From Zoroaster sp. YZ-2022 (lineage: Eukaryota > Echinodermata > Asteroidea > Forcipulatida > Zoroasteridae), in the NCBI GenBank assembly GCA_029582265.1, contig CM055816.1:32752545-32816544 (forward strand): a stretch of 64,000 nucleotides of DNA, in the 5' to 3' direction. The translations under genes were made by a program, and so were the position numbers. Below the pieces are notes generated by a model. The model did not search any database. It saw nothing but the letters and a program-made list of their open reading frames with translations, and was not told where the DNA came from. Below are positions 33,842-45,272 of this stretch, piece by piece. Numbering within the stretch: position 1 is the first letter of the stretch; each line of letters opens with the position of its first letter.

Positions 33842-34188
33842 TTAGTATGTATTCTATTCTCCGTCATTGTATTCTAAATGCACAATGAGCATGGTACAAC
33901 TACCCTGAATGCTTGCCATAGGGCATCATAGGATTAGGCACTTAACTAAAAGCAATTTTAAACTAGAGTCACAGACGGACCATATACACTAAACGCTCGG
34001 GTGTGCGCACGAGTTACAGTTCTCTCACATGCCGGATAACTCTCCCAGACTGTACTGCTTCCTTTTGAGACCTTGCGCGTCAGTCTGGACCAATACGTTA
34101 TATGAATGGCCCAAATAGTACTCCCCTGGAAAAAAAATCTTAGACACCATCCCGCAGGTAGACCCCTTACTGAGAAAGTACCATTTAC

Positions 34189-34317
34189 CTTTTGTCTTTA
34201 GATGTTTTGGTGATGTCTTCCTCCGATGTACGAAGCAAATGATAGCTATACACAATGTAGGTATAGCTATAGCTATAGGTATAGCTACAGCTACAGCTAC
34301 ATTGTGATTCACTACAA
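34189..34317 (-). CDS. RTK transmembrane exon
   Basis: A 129-nt exon, phase 1-1, with acceptor TTATTTCAG before 34317 and donor AAAG/GTAAAT after 34189. It encodes a hydrophobic stretch from VAVAVAIPIAIAIP through TLCIAIICFV, then the basic stop-transfer HRRK. That fits a single-pass membrane helix with the cytoplasmic side downstream, as needed between the FN3 exon and the kinase. The helix is coded by near-perfect GTAGCT/ATAGCT hexamers (about 34252-34302), a low-complexity origin that is unusual for a membrane segment. Confidence 0.82.
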
Positions 34318-34844
34318 CTGAAATAAATGGGGGGGAAAAAACACTCAATATTCAATATTCATTTCACTAAATAATTTACCAGGGCATGAACAAAAAGTAA
34401 TTAAAGGAAATCATGAATTGAAAGACACATTATGATAAACTAATTGCTTCGGTCAATTCATGAAATAATGTAAAGCCAAACGATGAATCCACTTCCAGAA
34501 TGGAAGCCTCTCAAACTCAGAATGCTTGAAATATTGCTTGGAACATTCCATTGGGAAGAGCTGCCTGCTCCCATCGGAATGCATGCTGTTCTCACTGGGA
34601 ACAGGTGGCAATCAATTACAAAGGAAGCATGTGTGAACCCGCATCTTGAATGCGCATCTTGACGCCTTGAACCCACATGTACATTTCCCTAGTCTCCTTT
34701 GTCATAAATATATATGAATGTCTCGAATTATTTCTTTCACACAAAAATCTTATCAGCCAAATACACCAAAAAACACCTCAAACTTAGGGGCAAGGGCCAA
34801 AGTCATGGCACAGCCAAGCCTTTGAGAAGCCCAGCTAGTCCCAG

Positions 34845-34900
34845 GCTCTCTCCCCCCCGCTCTCTCTCCCTCCCTCCCCCCCTCCCTCCCCCCCTCCATC
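34845..34900. repeat. C/T-rich low-complexity tract
   Basis: A polypyrimidine run of CTCTCCCCCC and CCCTCCCTCC units, read as purine-rich in the host transcript. No other feature. Confidence 0.9.
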
Positions 34901-35211
34901 AGTAAAGAAGAAGCAGATACAATTGGTTACTTTATGGAATCTGGAAAGAAATGGGAAATAAACATTTCTGTCAGACAAAAGATTTCTAGTTTCCTTGCCC
35001 CTACTGGTCTTGGCAGCCTTCCCTGGCCCTATCCTCCCCCACCCCATCTGAGGACTTGTCTTTGCACCTTAAAAATCAAATAAATATGGGAGTGGCCTAC
35101 ATGTAATTCTAATTAAATTTTAATAATTATACGTACAGTACATGTACATGTATGTACATGGAGATTTTCATGGTTCTTTAATTAATTAAACTTAACATTA
35201 AGGTTAATTAC

Positions 35212-35232
35212 CTGCATCTGATGGCGGATCAG
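35212..35232 (-). CDS. RTK stalk micro-exon (21 nt)
   Basis: CTGATCCGCCATCAGATGCAG flanked by acceptor TACATGTAG and donor GTAATT encodes DPPSDA with split codons, phase 1-1. Joined to the FN3 exon it reads VVYTLPDPPSDAG and then the transmembrane exon, a sensible proline-rich stalk. A 21-nt match could occur by chance, so this rests on position, phase and plausibility. Confidence 0.48.
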
Positions 35233-35387
35233 CTACATGTAGAAAATCCAGTCATGTTTGGGAGGAAAACAAAGAAAGAGGAAACAGAACATTAGTTAAC
35301 CTGTATTTACAAATACACACAAAAGGCAATAACCTTCTTGAATTTTATGATGTACAGTACCGACTTCGAATGTAAACATACATGTAA

Positions 35388-35755
35388 TAATAATAATAAT
35401 GTGGACTTTTATAGTGCACGTATCCACCAAACTGGTGCTCAAGGTGCATTATATTATTAACCCTGCTCATCAGGCTCATAAATCATTCCTGAAACCATCT
35501 CAGCTTCCTGGGGAGTATACAGATCAATTGCTGCCATTACAGCGCATATAGGGCTAATCAAACACAACAACCAACTCTGCCCTCACAGGTACCCATTTAC
35601 CCCTAGGTGGAGAGAAGCAATTATGGTAAAGTGTCTTGCTTAAAGACACAAGCACCATGGTCGCAGTTGGGATTCGAACCCACATTCTGAAGACTCTGCC
35701 ATTACAGCGCATATATATAGGGCTAATCAAACACAACAACCAACTTTGCCCTCAC
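35388..35755 (-). mobile_element. tRNA-derived SINE, rearranged (minus)
   Basis: (TAA)n at the left, then the tail (GCACGTATCCACC) and body as in other copies, with the B box as GGATTCGAACC at 35670-35680. Past the B box the tRNA head is replaced by a second piece of the body (GCCATTACAGCGCATATA to CCTCACAGGTA), so the 5' end is rearranged and the A box is missing. Confidence 0.8.
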
Positions 35756-36059
35756 AGGTAACATATGTATGTAATATTGGTAATGTTGGCAAAACATACA
35801 TGTATGTACTAGTTTCTTTGAATTAAAGGGAAGGTGCATCATTAATAATAACTAGATTATCAAATTAACATTCTCTAAAACCTAGAACTTACATACATGT
35901 ACATGTACATGTACATGCACGGTAAATTTGGTACAAGTACATACATGTATGTACATTGTTCATGTACTGTACAAGTGAAAGTAAACATCTCAGGTGCTTT
36001 TATCTTTGAGAAAACAGGAACTGTTACGTCAAAATTACAAAAAGTTGATTTATAGTTTA

Positions 36060-36178
36060 ATGTACTTACTACATGTAAGGTTTGGCAGTGTTTTAACTTT
36101 TAAATGCACTAGATATACCTTGGGAAGCATATAACATTTTGACTGATTTTGACCCTTGTAGTAGTAGTAGGAGGGTTA
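36060..36178. mobile_element. Fragment of TTAA MITE family 4
   Basis: Carries CTTACTACATGTAAGGTTTGGCAGTG, CACTAGATATACCTTGGG and GTAGTAGTAGGAGGGTTAA, matching one unit of the tandem array at 45730-46180. The other end is missing. Confidence 0.65.
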
Positions 36179-36379
36179 AACAAAACCATTTTAAACAAAC
36201 TGTAAAAATAAGTTTTTCATATTTTTTCATATTGTTTTTCTCCTTTTTCAAAAACTTTAGCAACTTTAACAGGTTATTTTTGATATAAATGTACACATAT
36301 CTTGAAACAAGAGGGTTTAAATCAACATTTGTTACCAAACACAAAATTGTAATGCTACAATGTATACCTTCCTTTAAAG

Positions 36380-36900
36380 TACATTAATCCTAGCCTTCCT
36401 AAATCCTTCAAAATCAACTGTAGGATTTGAATGATTTTGAATGATTTTGTAGGATTGAGGTAGGATTTGAAATTCCATTGACTTAGCCTACCAAAAATCA
36501 ATGAAGTACATATATGTATCAGTTGATTTTGAACGATTGGAAATAGTACGGATCCTACATAAAAATCATATAAAATTGGTTGATTTTGAAGGATTGAGGT
36601 ACAGTAGTGGGGATCCTTCATAAACTCATATCAGTTGATTTTGAAGGATCAAGTGATCAGGGATCCTCCATAAAACTCACATCGGTTGATTTTGAAGGAT
36701 TGAAGTAGCATACATGTACATACATGTATGTACATGTAGATCCTCCATAAACTATATACACATGTACATGTACATGTACTCATATCAGTTGATTTTAAAG
36801 GATTGAGGTAGCAGGGATCCTCCATAAAACTCACATCGGTTGATTTTGAACGATTGAGGCTGTTACCAGCGATGAGTATCAAGGGGGTTAGGGTTAAACA
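36380..36900. repeat. Repeats of 'TTGATTTTGAAGGATTGAGG' in a TTAACCCTAACC-type element
   Basis: At least six units of about 60 bp, each with GATCCTCCATAAA..CAC/TATC..GTTGATTTTGAAGGATTGA, the last few tightly spaced. The block ends GGGGGTTAGGGTTAAAC (about 36882-36898), the right end of the TTAACCCTAACC family. Confidence 0.75.
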
Positions 36901-37199
36901 ACCATCTAGTGAAAGTTTCATCCAAGATCTGTTTTCTCAACACTTGTTAATAGCAGGCGGTATTCATTCATTCATTCATTCATACAGTACACAGTACTGA
37001 ATTTAGAGCTCCGTACCAAGTCTTAAATTCAAACTCAAAGTTATGAGCAATAATTTCACTTTTCTTAAATGACACCACATCAATTTTTTTTGTTAAATAA
37101 ACCTTTTTATACCAAGTAATAAGTTTTTCATGAAATTCAAAAATGTTATCTTGGAATTACATGTACCAAATACTTTACCTTAGTTTTAACTGTGGTTTT

Positions 37200-38069
37200 T
37201 ACGGAAGCGTATAGCTGCCAACATAAAAATAAATTTTCCTCCCAATTAAGTCGTACGTACGAGATAATAAGTCGTACGTACGAGATAATAAGTCGTACGT
37301 ACGAGATAATAAGTCGTACATACGAGATAATAAGTCGTCATGCGAGATAATAAGTCGTGCGTGCGAGATAATAGTCGTGCGTGCGAGATAATAAGTCGTG
37401 CGTGCGAGATAATTAAGTCGTGCGTGCGAGATAATTAAGTCGTGCGTGCGAGATAATAATCTTACTGCAAGACATTCCTTTTTTTTCGTGGTCGCTGGGG
37501 GCTGTTTGTGCGCTTGACTTTTACTAGTTAGTGTTGGTTCAGTCGTCGTGTTAGTTCACATTGAACTGTGGTTGAACAGTCTAGAAACAAGACTACAACG
37601 ACAGCGCACATGGTTTGTATACACTGCCACTGTGTAGTACTACTGTCAAAGATTATCCAGCTTTCATGCAAACTGCAAAAAGCTGGATAATCTTTGACAG
37701 TAGTAGTTACACAGTGGCAGTGTATACAAACCATGTGCGCTGTCGTTGTAGTCTTGTTTCTAGACTGTTCAACCACGGTTCAATGTGAACTAACACGACG
37801 ACTGAACCAACACTAACTAGTAAAAGTCAAGCGCACAAACAGCCCCTCTAGCGACAAAGGAATGTCTTGCAGTAAGACTATTATCTCGTGCGACGATTAT
37901 CTCGCACGCGACTCTAATTGTCTCAGACGACGACTTATTATCTCGTACGTACGACTTATTATCTCGTACGTACGACTTATTATCTCGTACGTATGACTTA
38001 TTATCTCGTACGTACGACTTACATTGGGAGGAAAATTTATTTTTATGTTGGCAGCTATACGCTTCCGTA
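37200..38069. mobile_element. Large foldback element with TCGTACGTACGA repeats
   Basis: 870 bp, almost entirely a palindrome. The ends are TACGGAAGCGTATAGCTGCC and its inverse. Then come tandem 20-21-bp units AAGTCGTACGTACGAGATAA, about ten on the left and fewer, more diverged, on the right. The inner arms (TAGTGTTGGTTCAGTCGTCG to GATAATCTTTGACAGTAG, about 160 bp) are nearly identical around a short spacer at about 37663-37682. GGTTTT flanks both ends (37194-37199 and 38070-38075), a likely 6-bp target duplication. No coding region. Confidence 0.85.
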
Positions 38070-38366
38070 GGTTTTAACACATGTTGCAAATTAAAAGTAA
38101 ATAACATTTTATTTATTTTGGGATATAAAGCAAATATGAATATGGTGATATCAAAATATATACCACCACAAAATACCAAGACGATGGACTTTGTCCTGAA
38201 AATCATTCATGCTCTTTAACCTAAAATATACACATTTGGTAAAAGGTCAAAATATTATTTTGCATCCATGGAAACCAACAAAAATAAATAAACAAACAAT
38301 CGTGACAGATCTCTTAAAATGGGTCAGCTTCATCATGCACAGAAGCCAAAACATACAGTATACATA

Positions 38367-38663
38367 ATACAAACTGGTGCTCAAGGCACATTATATTATT
38401 ACCCCTGCTCATCAGGCTCAAAAACCATTCCTGAAACCATCTTTGCTGCCATTACAGCGCATACAGGGCTAATCAAACACAACAACCAACTCTGCCCTCA
38501 CAGGTACCCATTTACCCCTGGGTGGAGAGAAGCAATTATGGTAAAGTGTCTTGCTCAAGGACACAAGCACCATGGTCGCGGTTGGAATTCGAATCCACAT
38601 TCTGACGACTCAGCCATCGGAACACAAATCCGATGCACAACACCGCTCGACCATGGCACTCCA
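38367..38663 (-). mobile_element. tRNA-derived SINE, 3'-truncated (minus)
   Basis: The reverse complement starts with A box TGGTCGAGCGG (38643-38653) and a degenerate B box near 38587-38597, then the body. The distal tail beyond GTGCTCAAGG is lost at about 38367. Confidence 0.8.
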
Positions 38664-39229
38664 TACATGCAAACCAACAGACTGACAGACAGCGAGACAA
38701 CAAGACAAACAGACAAGCTTGTGAACATGTACATGTACGTGCAAAACAAAACTGGGCCAAACACGAAACGAAAAATCCGAACAATGATACATGTATATTT
38801 TTTACTTCCTTGTACATTTATCATAACATCTTGACAGGTATTCAGCACTTGTTTACATGGACCTCATACAGGGATACAGGCTTATCTGGGGGACAGTCCC
38901 CCACGAACACAAAACAGGATGGCCAGGGACCCATTATTTGTGAGCAGTTTCAATTCAGTCATGGTTTCACTAAACTTCAATAATACAAATTATGGGTTGA
39001 AAATATACTGACTAGCATTAGCAACAGGAAAAGTGCATGTACTGTACCATCAACTTAAAGAGAAGGTAGAGTACATGTACATGTGTACAATTTGGTCATG
39101 TTGGCAAATCTGCATGCTTTCAAGAACTACATGATGATGTAAGTACGTATGGTTACACTCTTTGAATCAAGACTACTATACATGTATGTTCACATGAACA
39201 TTAAACAACCCACCTGTGAAAATTTCAGC
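38664..39229. other. Intron, no feature recognised
   Basis: Intron between the SINE and the minisatellite. I see no exon in correct phase and no shared repeat. Confidence 0.4.
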
Positions 39230-39934
39230 TTTTACCCTAACTCCCTAGGTCCATTTGCTTACACATAACCTGAATCCTTCCTAACTCCCTAGGCCCATTT
39301 GCTTACACATGACCTGAATCCTTCCTAACTCGATCCCTAGGCCCATTTGCTTACACATGACCTGAATCCTTCCTAACTCCCTAGGCCCATTTGCTTACAC
39401 ATAACCTGAATCCTTCCTAACTCCCTAGGCCCATTTGCTTACACATTTAACCTGAATCCTTCCTAACTCCCTAGGCCCATTTGCTTACACATTTAACCTG
39501 AATCCTTCCTAACTCCCTAGGCCCATTTGCTTAAACACATAACCTGAATCCTTCCTAATTCCCTAGGCCCATTTGCTTACACATGACCTGAATCCTTCCT
39601 AACTCCCTAGGCCCATTTGCTTAAACACATAACCTGAATCCTTCCTAACTCCCTAGGCCCATTTGCTTACACATGACCTGAATCCTTCCTAACTCCCTAG
39701 GCCCATTTGCTTACACATAACCTGAATCCTTCCTAACTCCCTAGGCCCATTTGCTTACACATGACCTGAATCCTTCCTAACTCCCTAGGCCCATTTGCTT
39801 ACACATGACCTGAATCCTTCCTAACTCCCTAGGCCCATTTGCTTACACATGACCTGAATCCTTCCTAACTCCCTAGGCCCATTTGCTTACACATGACCTG
39901 AATCCTTCCTAACTCCCTAGGCCCATTTGCTTAC
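39230..39934. repeat. 44-bp minisatellite (CCCTAGGCCCATTTGC unit), about 16 copies
   Basis: The unit contains CTAACTCCCTAGGCCCATTT and CTTACACATGACCTGAATCC. Spacing is 44 bp, with a few copies carrying ACACATTTAACC or AAACACATAACC. The array starts at ACCCTAACTCCCTAGG and stops inside a unit at GCTTAC (39934) where a transposon begins. Two more units resume at about 43763, after the transposon. Confidence 0.95.
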
Positions 39935-41454
39935 GGCTCTGGTTTTTTTAACATATACCAAAAAGCTTAATGGCACTTTGAGAGTCTCAAATTTTGTAAA
40001 GATACAGAACTGGAAACCAGTTTTCATATTTTTTTGAAGCATGGACCTAGATTGATCTCCCATAGCTTAATGAAAATTCTACAAGTTTGGTTTATGTGTG
40101 TGAGCTATCGCTGAACAGCCAAATGTTAACGGAATTTTGTCAACCAAAAAAAGAGACCAGATTGTTTTGGCTGAAACACAAAAATGCCAGAAACAATATT
40201 ATTCTTTCCTATTTACAATGAATGAGTATGAGTGGAACTTTAAGAAAGTGCACAGTAACCCCAAGTATTTGGACTATTTTGATGGAGCGGCTCAATTGAA
40301 AATAGTGTTTCGGACGTTACATTTTCCGTTAACAATCTTACCCTTATTTGACTCACTAGGACTACAATTTATTTATATGATATCAGTATTAAAATCCACT
40401 TTCTGGGTACCCCATTCCAATGCTTAAAAAGAAAGTAACATTCTGTTATTACAGTGACGTTGTTTAAAATTTGTTCATCAAATAAAAAAGTTACCTCATT
40501 TTCCGTAAACAATTTGGTAACGTCCGAAACAATATTAATTTTGAAGTATCAAAAAATACAGGAATTGTAAAACCTATTTATTATTTCATTTTGAAAGAAC
40601 CTCAAGGCAGCTTCCCATCACAGCATAAATTAATGCTGTATCTAATTGCATTATCATTATATCAGCAAAACAAATTTTCCGTTAACAGTTGTAACATCCG
40701 AAAGCGACTGTAACGTCGAAACAAAAAATACCATTTCTCAGCTAATAACTCAAAGTTGATGGTACCCAAAGTGATTTAATCATCATAAAATAAAACACTG
40801 TTATTACTAAAACAAATCTAGACATGAATTAGATCATTCTTGTCCAACAAATTTCTCATGACACAAAATATTTGTTTCGGACGTTACACAATTTGGTTGT
40901 TAACACAAAATTGAAAATTTTTAATGCTGTTTTTATTCTATCAACATTTTATGACTCTCCAATTTCTTTTTACATGTCAAGAAAAATATTTCATTCATTT
41001 CATTCAGTTTTAACATTAAATACAACATGCATTTGATGCCAAAATAAAATTTACTATCAAATTTAAAGCTTTTTACAATACCAATTGGCAACAATGAAAT
41101 TTTTAAAGACACTGTATGTGATGCATGACATTGCTAGATTGTTTTGAAATAACCTCACTTTTAATTAAACCAAATCAATTTCAACTAGAACTGCTCATCA
41201 GAATTCTGGAGCAATATAAATAATACTTTCTGGGGTATTGTAAACATGTTTCGGACGTTACGGCATAGTGTTAACACACATTTCTGCATGCATGCTGATC
41301 CCCCTATGAACGAAATAGATGACTTCAGTTCCACAGTCATTATTGTGGGATATAATACAGTACATTTGTATTACATTTGTATAAATTATATGCAAATAAG
41401 CAAGTCCTTGGCCATGACCTTGAGAAGCCTGCCTGCTACATGTAGCTGCAGTGT

Positions 41455-41905
41455 TTAACCCTAACCACCCTATATCCTCCAAAGTCCTCCAAGGGGCACT
41501 TTTTTGGAAAAAATTCAGCACTGTTGGAAACTGGTACTTTCACCTCTTCAAATGGAGTGTCGTGGCCGAGCGGTCTAGCTTACCGGACTCAAGTTCTGGT
41601 GTTAGCAGCAGAATGTGGGTTCGAATCCCGGCCGCGACACTTGTGTCCTTGAGCAAGACACTTATCCATGATTGCTTCTCTCCACCCAGGGGTTAAATGG
41701 GTACCTGTGAGGGCAGAGTTGGTTGATTAGCCCTATATGCGCTGTAATGGCAGCAATTGAGCTGTATACTCCCCAGGGAGCTGAGATGGTTTCAGGAATG
41801 ATTTATGAGCCTGATGAGCCTTATGCGCAGGGGTAATGATATAATGCGCCTTGAGCACCACTCAGTTGGTGGATACGTGCGCTATATACATTGTAACAGT
41901 CCATA

Positions 41906-41939
<34 letters not shown>

Positions 41940-42114
41940 AATGGGGCAAAATTACTACCTGGCAAGAAGTACAGGCCGTAAGTGCTGAATATGAAAGATC
42001 AACGAAAATGCATGGTGCATTTTGAAGATAAGGGCATGTTTCCAAAAGTGCACTGATGGATTTTGGAGGATTCAGGAAGGTTCCTAGTCAGAATACCTAG
42101 GGGGTTAGGGTTAA
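41455..42114. mobile_element. TTAACCCTAACC MITE split by a SINE
   Basis: Begins TTAACCCTAACCACCC and ends GGGGGTTAGGGTTAA. The interior (GGTACTTTCACCTCTTC, AAATGCATGGTGCATTTTG, GCACTGATGGATTTTGG) matches copies at 44985-45272 and 58330-58630, which lack the SINE. About 275 bp without the insertion. Confidence 0.88.
41556..41938 (+). mobile_element. tRNA-derived SINE, full length, with target duplication
   Basis: A box TGGCCGAGCGG at 41563-41573, B box GGTTCGAATCC at 41618-41628, common body, LINE-like tail (GCGCCTTGAGC..GGTGGATACGTGCGC) and a long (ATT)n. AAATGG flanks it at 41550-41555 and 41939-41944. The empty target is seen in the related MITEs at 45173 and 58530. Confidence 0.93.
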
Positions 42115-42549
42115 TAAACAGTGAAGTTGGGTCATTACATGTACAGCACAAGTGCATGTATAGCACAACTTTTCTGTAAACTATATGTATAGAAATAAGC
42201 AAACTTCTTAGGAGACACCTGCTGCAAGTAAAATCAATGTTTCCTTTAGCCAAACATTTTCTTTGGAGACTTTTTGATCAATAAAGTCCATTTAATTAAC
42301 AGGAGGTCCAAAACATGCAAAAGCAATTTTATGAAATTCATACCTGTATAAACTAACGACCTTATAGTTTTGAGCCAACGATACGTTTGTTGTATTCAAA
42401 GATCTTGAACCATATCAGTTTACTGTTAATATTGTTGTATTTCTGCAAGTTTTATTCTTAAATTGTGTTAAATGCACTTTTTCAATTATAACATGATATA
42501 CTACAACTTTACTCAATCTGGATTTGTAAAAAATAATAAAGCAAACAGA

Positions 42550-42813
42550 TTAACCAGTTCGCGTCGGAGGCCGTGTATACACGCAATTTTTTTTTGGACA
42601 GCGGATCGGAGAGCGTCTAAACACGCCACAGGATTCTCGGGAATATTTGTATAGATTCCCGGTCGACGTGGCAATGAGCCATAAGCATACAGTGGAAGAC
42701 GCGGTCTCCCCGGTCACGCTCTGGTGAGCACCATTGGTCGTGTTTGTGCGGTAAAAATAAACCCGCCACGGGGTTCGGAAAAACTTTTTTATTCCCGGTG
42801 CGAACTGGTTAAA
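42550..42813. mobile_element. piggyBac-like MITE, family 1
   Basis: Begins TTAACCAGTTCGCGTCGG and ends GTGCGAACTGGTTAA. It contains CGTGTATACACG and AGAGCGTCTAAACACGCC like the other copies, but its middle differs (ATTCCCGGTCGACGTGG). Confidence 0.85.
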
Positions 42814-43766
42814 CATTAGCAAAGTTTGTTATCTGATTGAGATGTTAACATCATGTAACGTCCGAAACAAAAACAGGCCATTGTCTTTGGTACCATACAA
42901 AGCCTACATGTAGTATGCAGTTCAGTGTATTTCAGGTTTTCTAAATGATTACCACCTCAATCAAGTTCATATTTCATGCAATTTTACATTACATGAACAG
43001 CATTTGGAAGTATGTAGATCTAAATTAGATGGATTAACTTTACAAGAAGTATTGTAGTTGAGAGGATACACTGGTTAGCAATTTGTGTGGTTATTTGAAT
43101 ACAGACTTTGCATTTAAATATTAATATGTTAGTATATTTCCTTCCTGCAAATAAGCTGACAGACCACTGAAACCAAAGCAAAGCCATAAAAATGAGAAAA
43201 GCTGAGATGTTAACATAGTGTAACGTCCGAAACATAGTTAGGGTTAAATATAAAAAATTTCAGCCAATGTACTTTTTCAATTTTTTTTTCATATAATTAT
43301 TTTGCATCATCCATTGTTTACATGCAATAAGTTTGACCCCCAAAAAGCCAGTCCTACAATGCCAGACAAAAACTTTAAATAGTGAAACCCAGTATTTTCG
43401 GCTATTTTTGATTTTAAAGCAATGTAAAAATGCAATTGGTTGTGATAGAAACTCAAAAATTGGCATAAATAATCTCTGAACCATGCTCTTAACATTAACA
43501 TTCATTGCTAAAGTAGGCAATAAAGCATGAGTTGAATTTCACAATTTTGAGATATACAACAGTTTGTAGTAAAACATAAGAGTGTTGTTAATGTTCAAGT
43601 ATGTTTCACAAGTTTAGAGATAGATTTAAGCTCAGGCTTTTGAATTTTTCAGAAATATAAATTGTTTGGATGAGAAAAATACATGTTTGAAGTGTGTTGA
43701 CTTATTTTCATTTTTGACCCTCTTGGTTGACACAAATGGTATATGTTAAAAAAACCAGAGCCTTAC

Positions 43767-44003
43767 ACAAAACCTGAATCCTTCCTACATGTAACTCCCT
43801 AGGCCCATTTGCTTGTAACACATAACCTGAATCCTTCCTAACTCCCTAGGCCCATTTGCTTACACATGTACATGTAACCTCAATCCTCCAAAATCCTTCA
43901 CTTTAGCAAAGAGTATGTACTGTAGCATGTAACCTCAATCCTTCAAAATCCTTTAGCAAAGAGGATTTTGGGGGATTTGGGAAGGTTAGGGTTAATATTA
44001 CAT
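43767..44003. repeat. Right remainder of the minisatellite-bearing MITE
   Basis: Two 44-bp units (with a TACATG insertion) followed by AACCTCAATCCTCCAAAATCC, a tandem partial repeat of that, and GGGAAGGTTAGGGTTAA. This ties the minisatellite to a TTAACCCTAACC-type element whose other end is at 39230. Confidence 0.7.
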
Positions 44004-44984
44004 TGGGTTGTATAGTGTCAGCGAGAGGGGCATCTGGGTGTCTTTTGGACACCCTGTTTCAATTTTGGACAACCTATTTCATGTCATTTACATGTACAAC
44101 TTATTGTAAGTGAACAATTTAGACACCCCGTTTTTGAAATTTCCAGCAAAATTGGACACCCTCTTTCTAAATCCTGGCCAACACCTTGTTGGGTCGTTCA
44201 CGAGAAAATAACTAATGATGCAATCAGATTTTGAGTCTTCAATTATGATGCGGAATTTAGGAAAGAGTACACTTTCTACAAGTACAGTGGACACTGTAAA
44301 TTCAAACCGGCTATTATTTCGCTTTTCTTCCAAGTGACAGCCTGAACAGACAATTATTTCTAGGGTTCAAGAATTAATACCATCATCAGCTTTACGCACC
44401 AAGTTAGTTTTACATTTAAATTCAACCATTTTGTTATTTTTAATTCGTCCCTAATTTGCCATAGTGACCAATGCGCGGTATTGGTCACTTTGACAAATTA
44501 CAAAAATAGCCAGTTAGAGCATTCGTCTTTTGAATGCATGCTCAATCTCCAAAACTATAAGGAATACAAGCATGTGGATTAGATATAAATGGTACATTGT
44601 ACATGTAGGTCTCTTCCTGAATGTACAAATGGGTGGGAAAACTTAAAATTGAAAAAAGTCGGATTGGGCGCTATGGCAAATTAGGAACGAATTGACTAAG
44701 CATATTGTACCTTAAGTTGCACAACAATGTACCCACCAGCCTGGTACAGTCGGCCTTTACACAATCAATTCAAAAGAATGCACTCAGCCTCAAAGCCATG
44801 TTTGCAGGCAATTTAATTGGGGGAATTCTATTTCTATTGGCCTGGATGAAAATAAAAAAAGTTTCTTGCTCTCTCTTAAAGTCAAACACTTGTGATTTAC
44901 TCAGTTTCTTTTTGGAAACACTGCCCAAAAATAATTTTCTTACATTTCTTGGGAGTGTATTTTAATAAGAAACATTTTCTTTTA
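44004..44984. other. Intron, no feature recognised
   Basis: A few repeats of GGACACCCT near 44050-44165. No exon with correct splice sites and phase. Confidence 0.4.
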
Positions 44985-45272
44985 TTAAAACCCTAACCAC
45001 GCCTAGGTATTCTGGCAAGGAAACTTCCTGAATCCTCCAAAATCCATCAGTGCACTTTTGGAAACATGTACATGTATCTTCAAAATGCACCATGCATTTT
45101 CGTTGATCTTTCATATTCAGCACTTAATGGCCTGTACTTCTTGCCTGGTAGTTCTTGCCAGGTAATTTTGCCCCATTTAAAGAGGTGAATGTACCAGTTT
45201 CCAACAGTGCTGAAATTTTCCCCAAAAGTGCCCTTTTGAGGATTTTGCAGGATTTGGGGTAGTTAGGGTTAA
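44985..45272. mobile_element. TTAACCCTAACC MITE, SINE-free copy
   Basis: Inverted relative to 41455-42114. It carries AAATGCACCATGCATTTTCG, TCTTGCCAGGTAATTTTGCC and ends GTAGTTAGGGTTAA. The left terminus is degenerate (TTAAAACCCTAACC). It keeps the uninterrupted CCCATTTAAAGAGGTG site where the other copy has a SINE. Confidence 0.85.

Larger units (their letters stand above)
39935..43762. mobile_element. ~3.8-kb transposon with perfect 26-bp inverted ends, TTAC duplication, unassigned
   Basis: The 26-bp terminal repeats (39935-39960 and 43737-43762, starting GGCTCTGG) are identical when inverted. The 4-bp TTAC flanks both (39931-39934, 43763-43766), and the 44-bp minisatellite continues on each side, which proves an insertion. 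The native interior is AT-rich and non-coding as far as I can see. It carries a 14-bp motif GTAACGTCCGAAAC six times in both orientations, and CCGTTAACA motifs. Two MITEs (41455-42114, 42550-42813) are nested within. No superfamily assigned. Confidence 0.87.

Noticed and set aside
37817..38206. ORF with KSYVRDN repeats
   Set aside because: It is a reading of the TCGTACGTACGA units in the foldback element.
39230..39934. CRISPR-like array
   Set aside because: The 44-bp units are contiguous with no unique spacers; this is a minisatellite in a eukaryotic intron.
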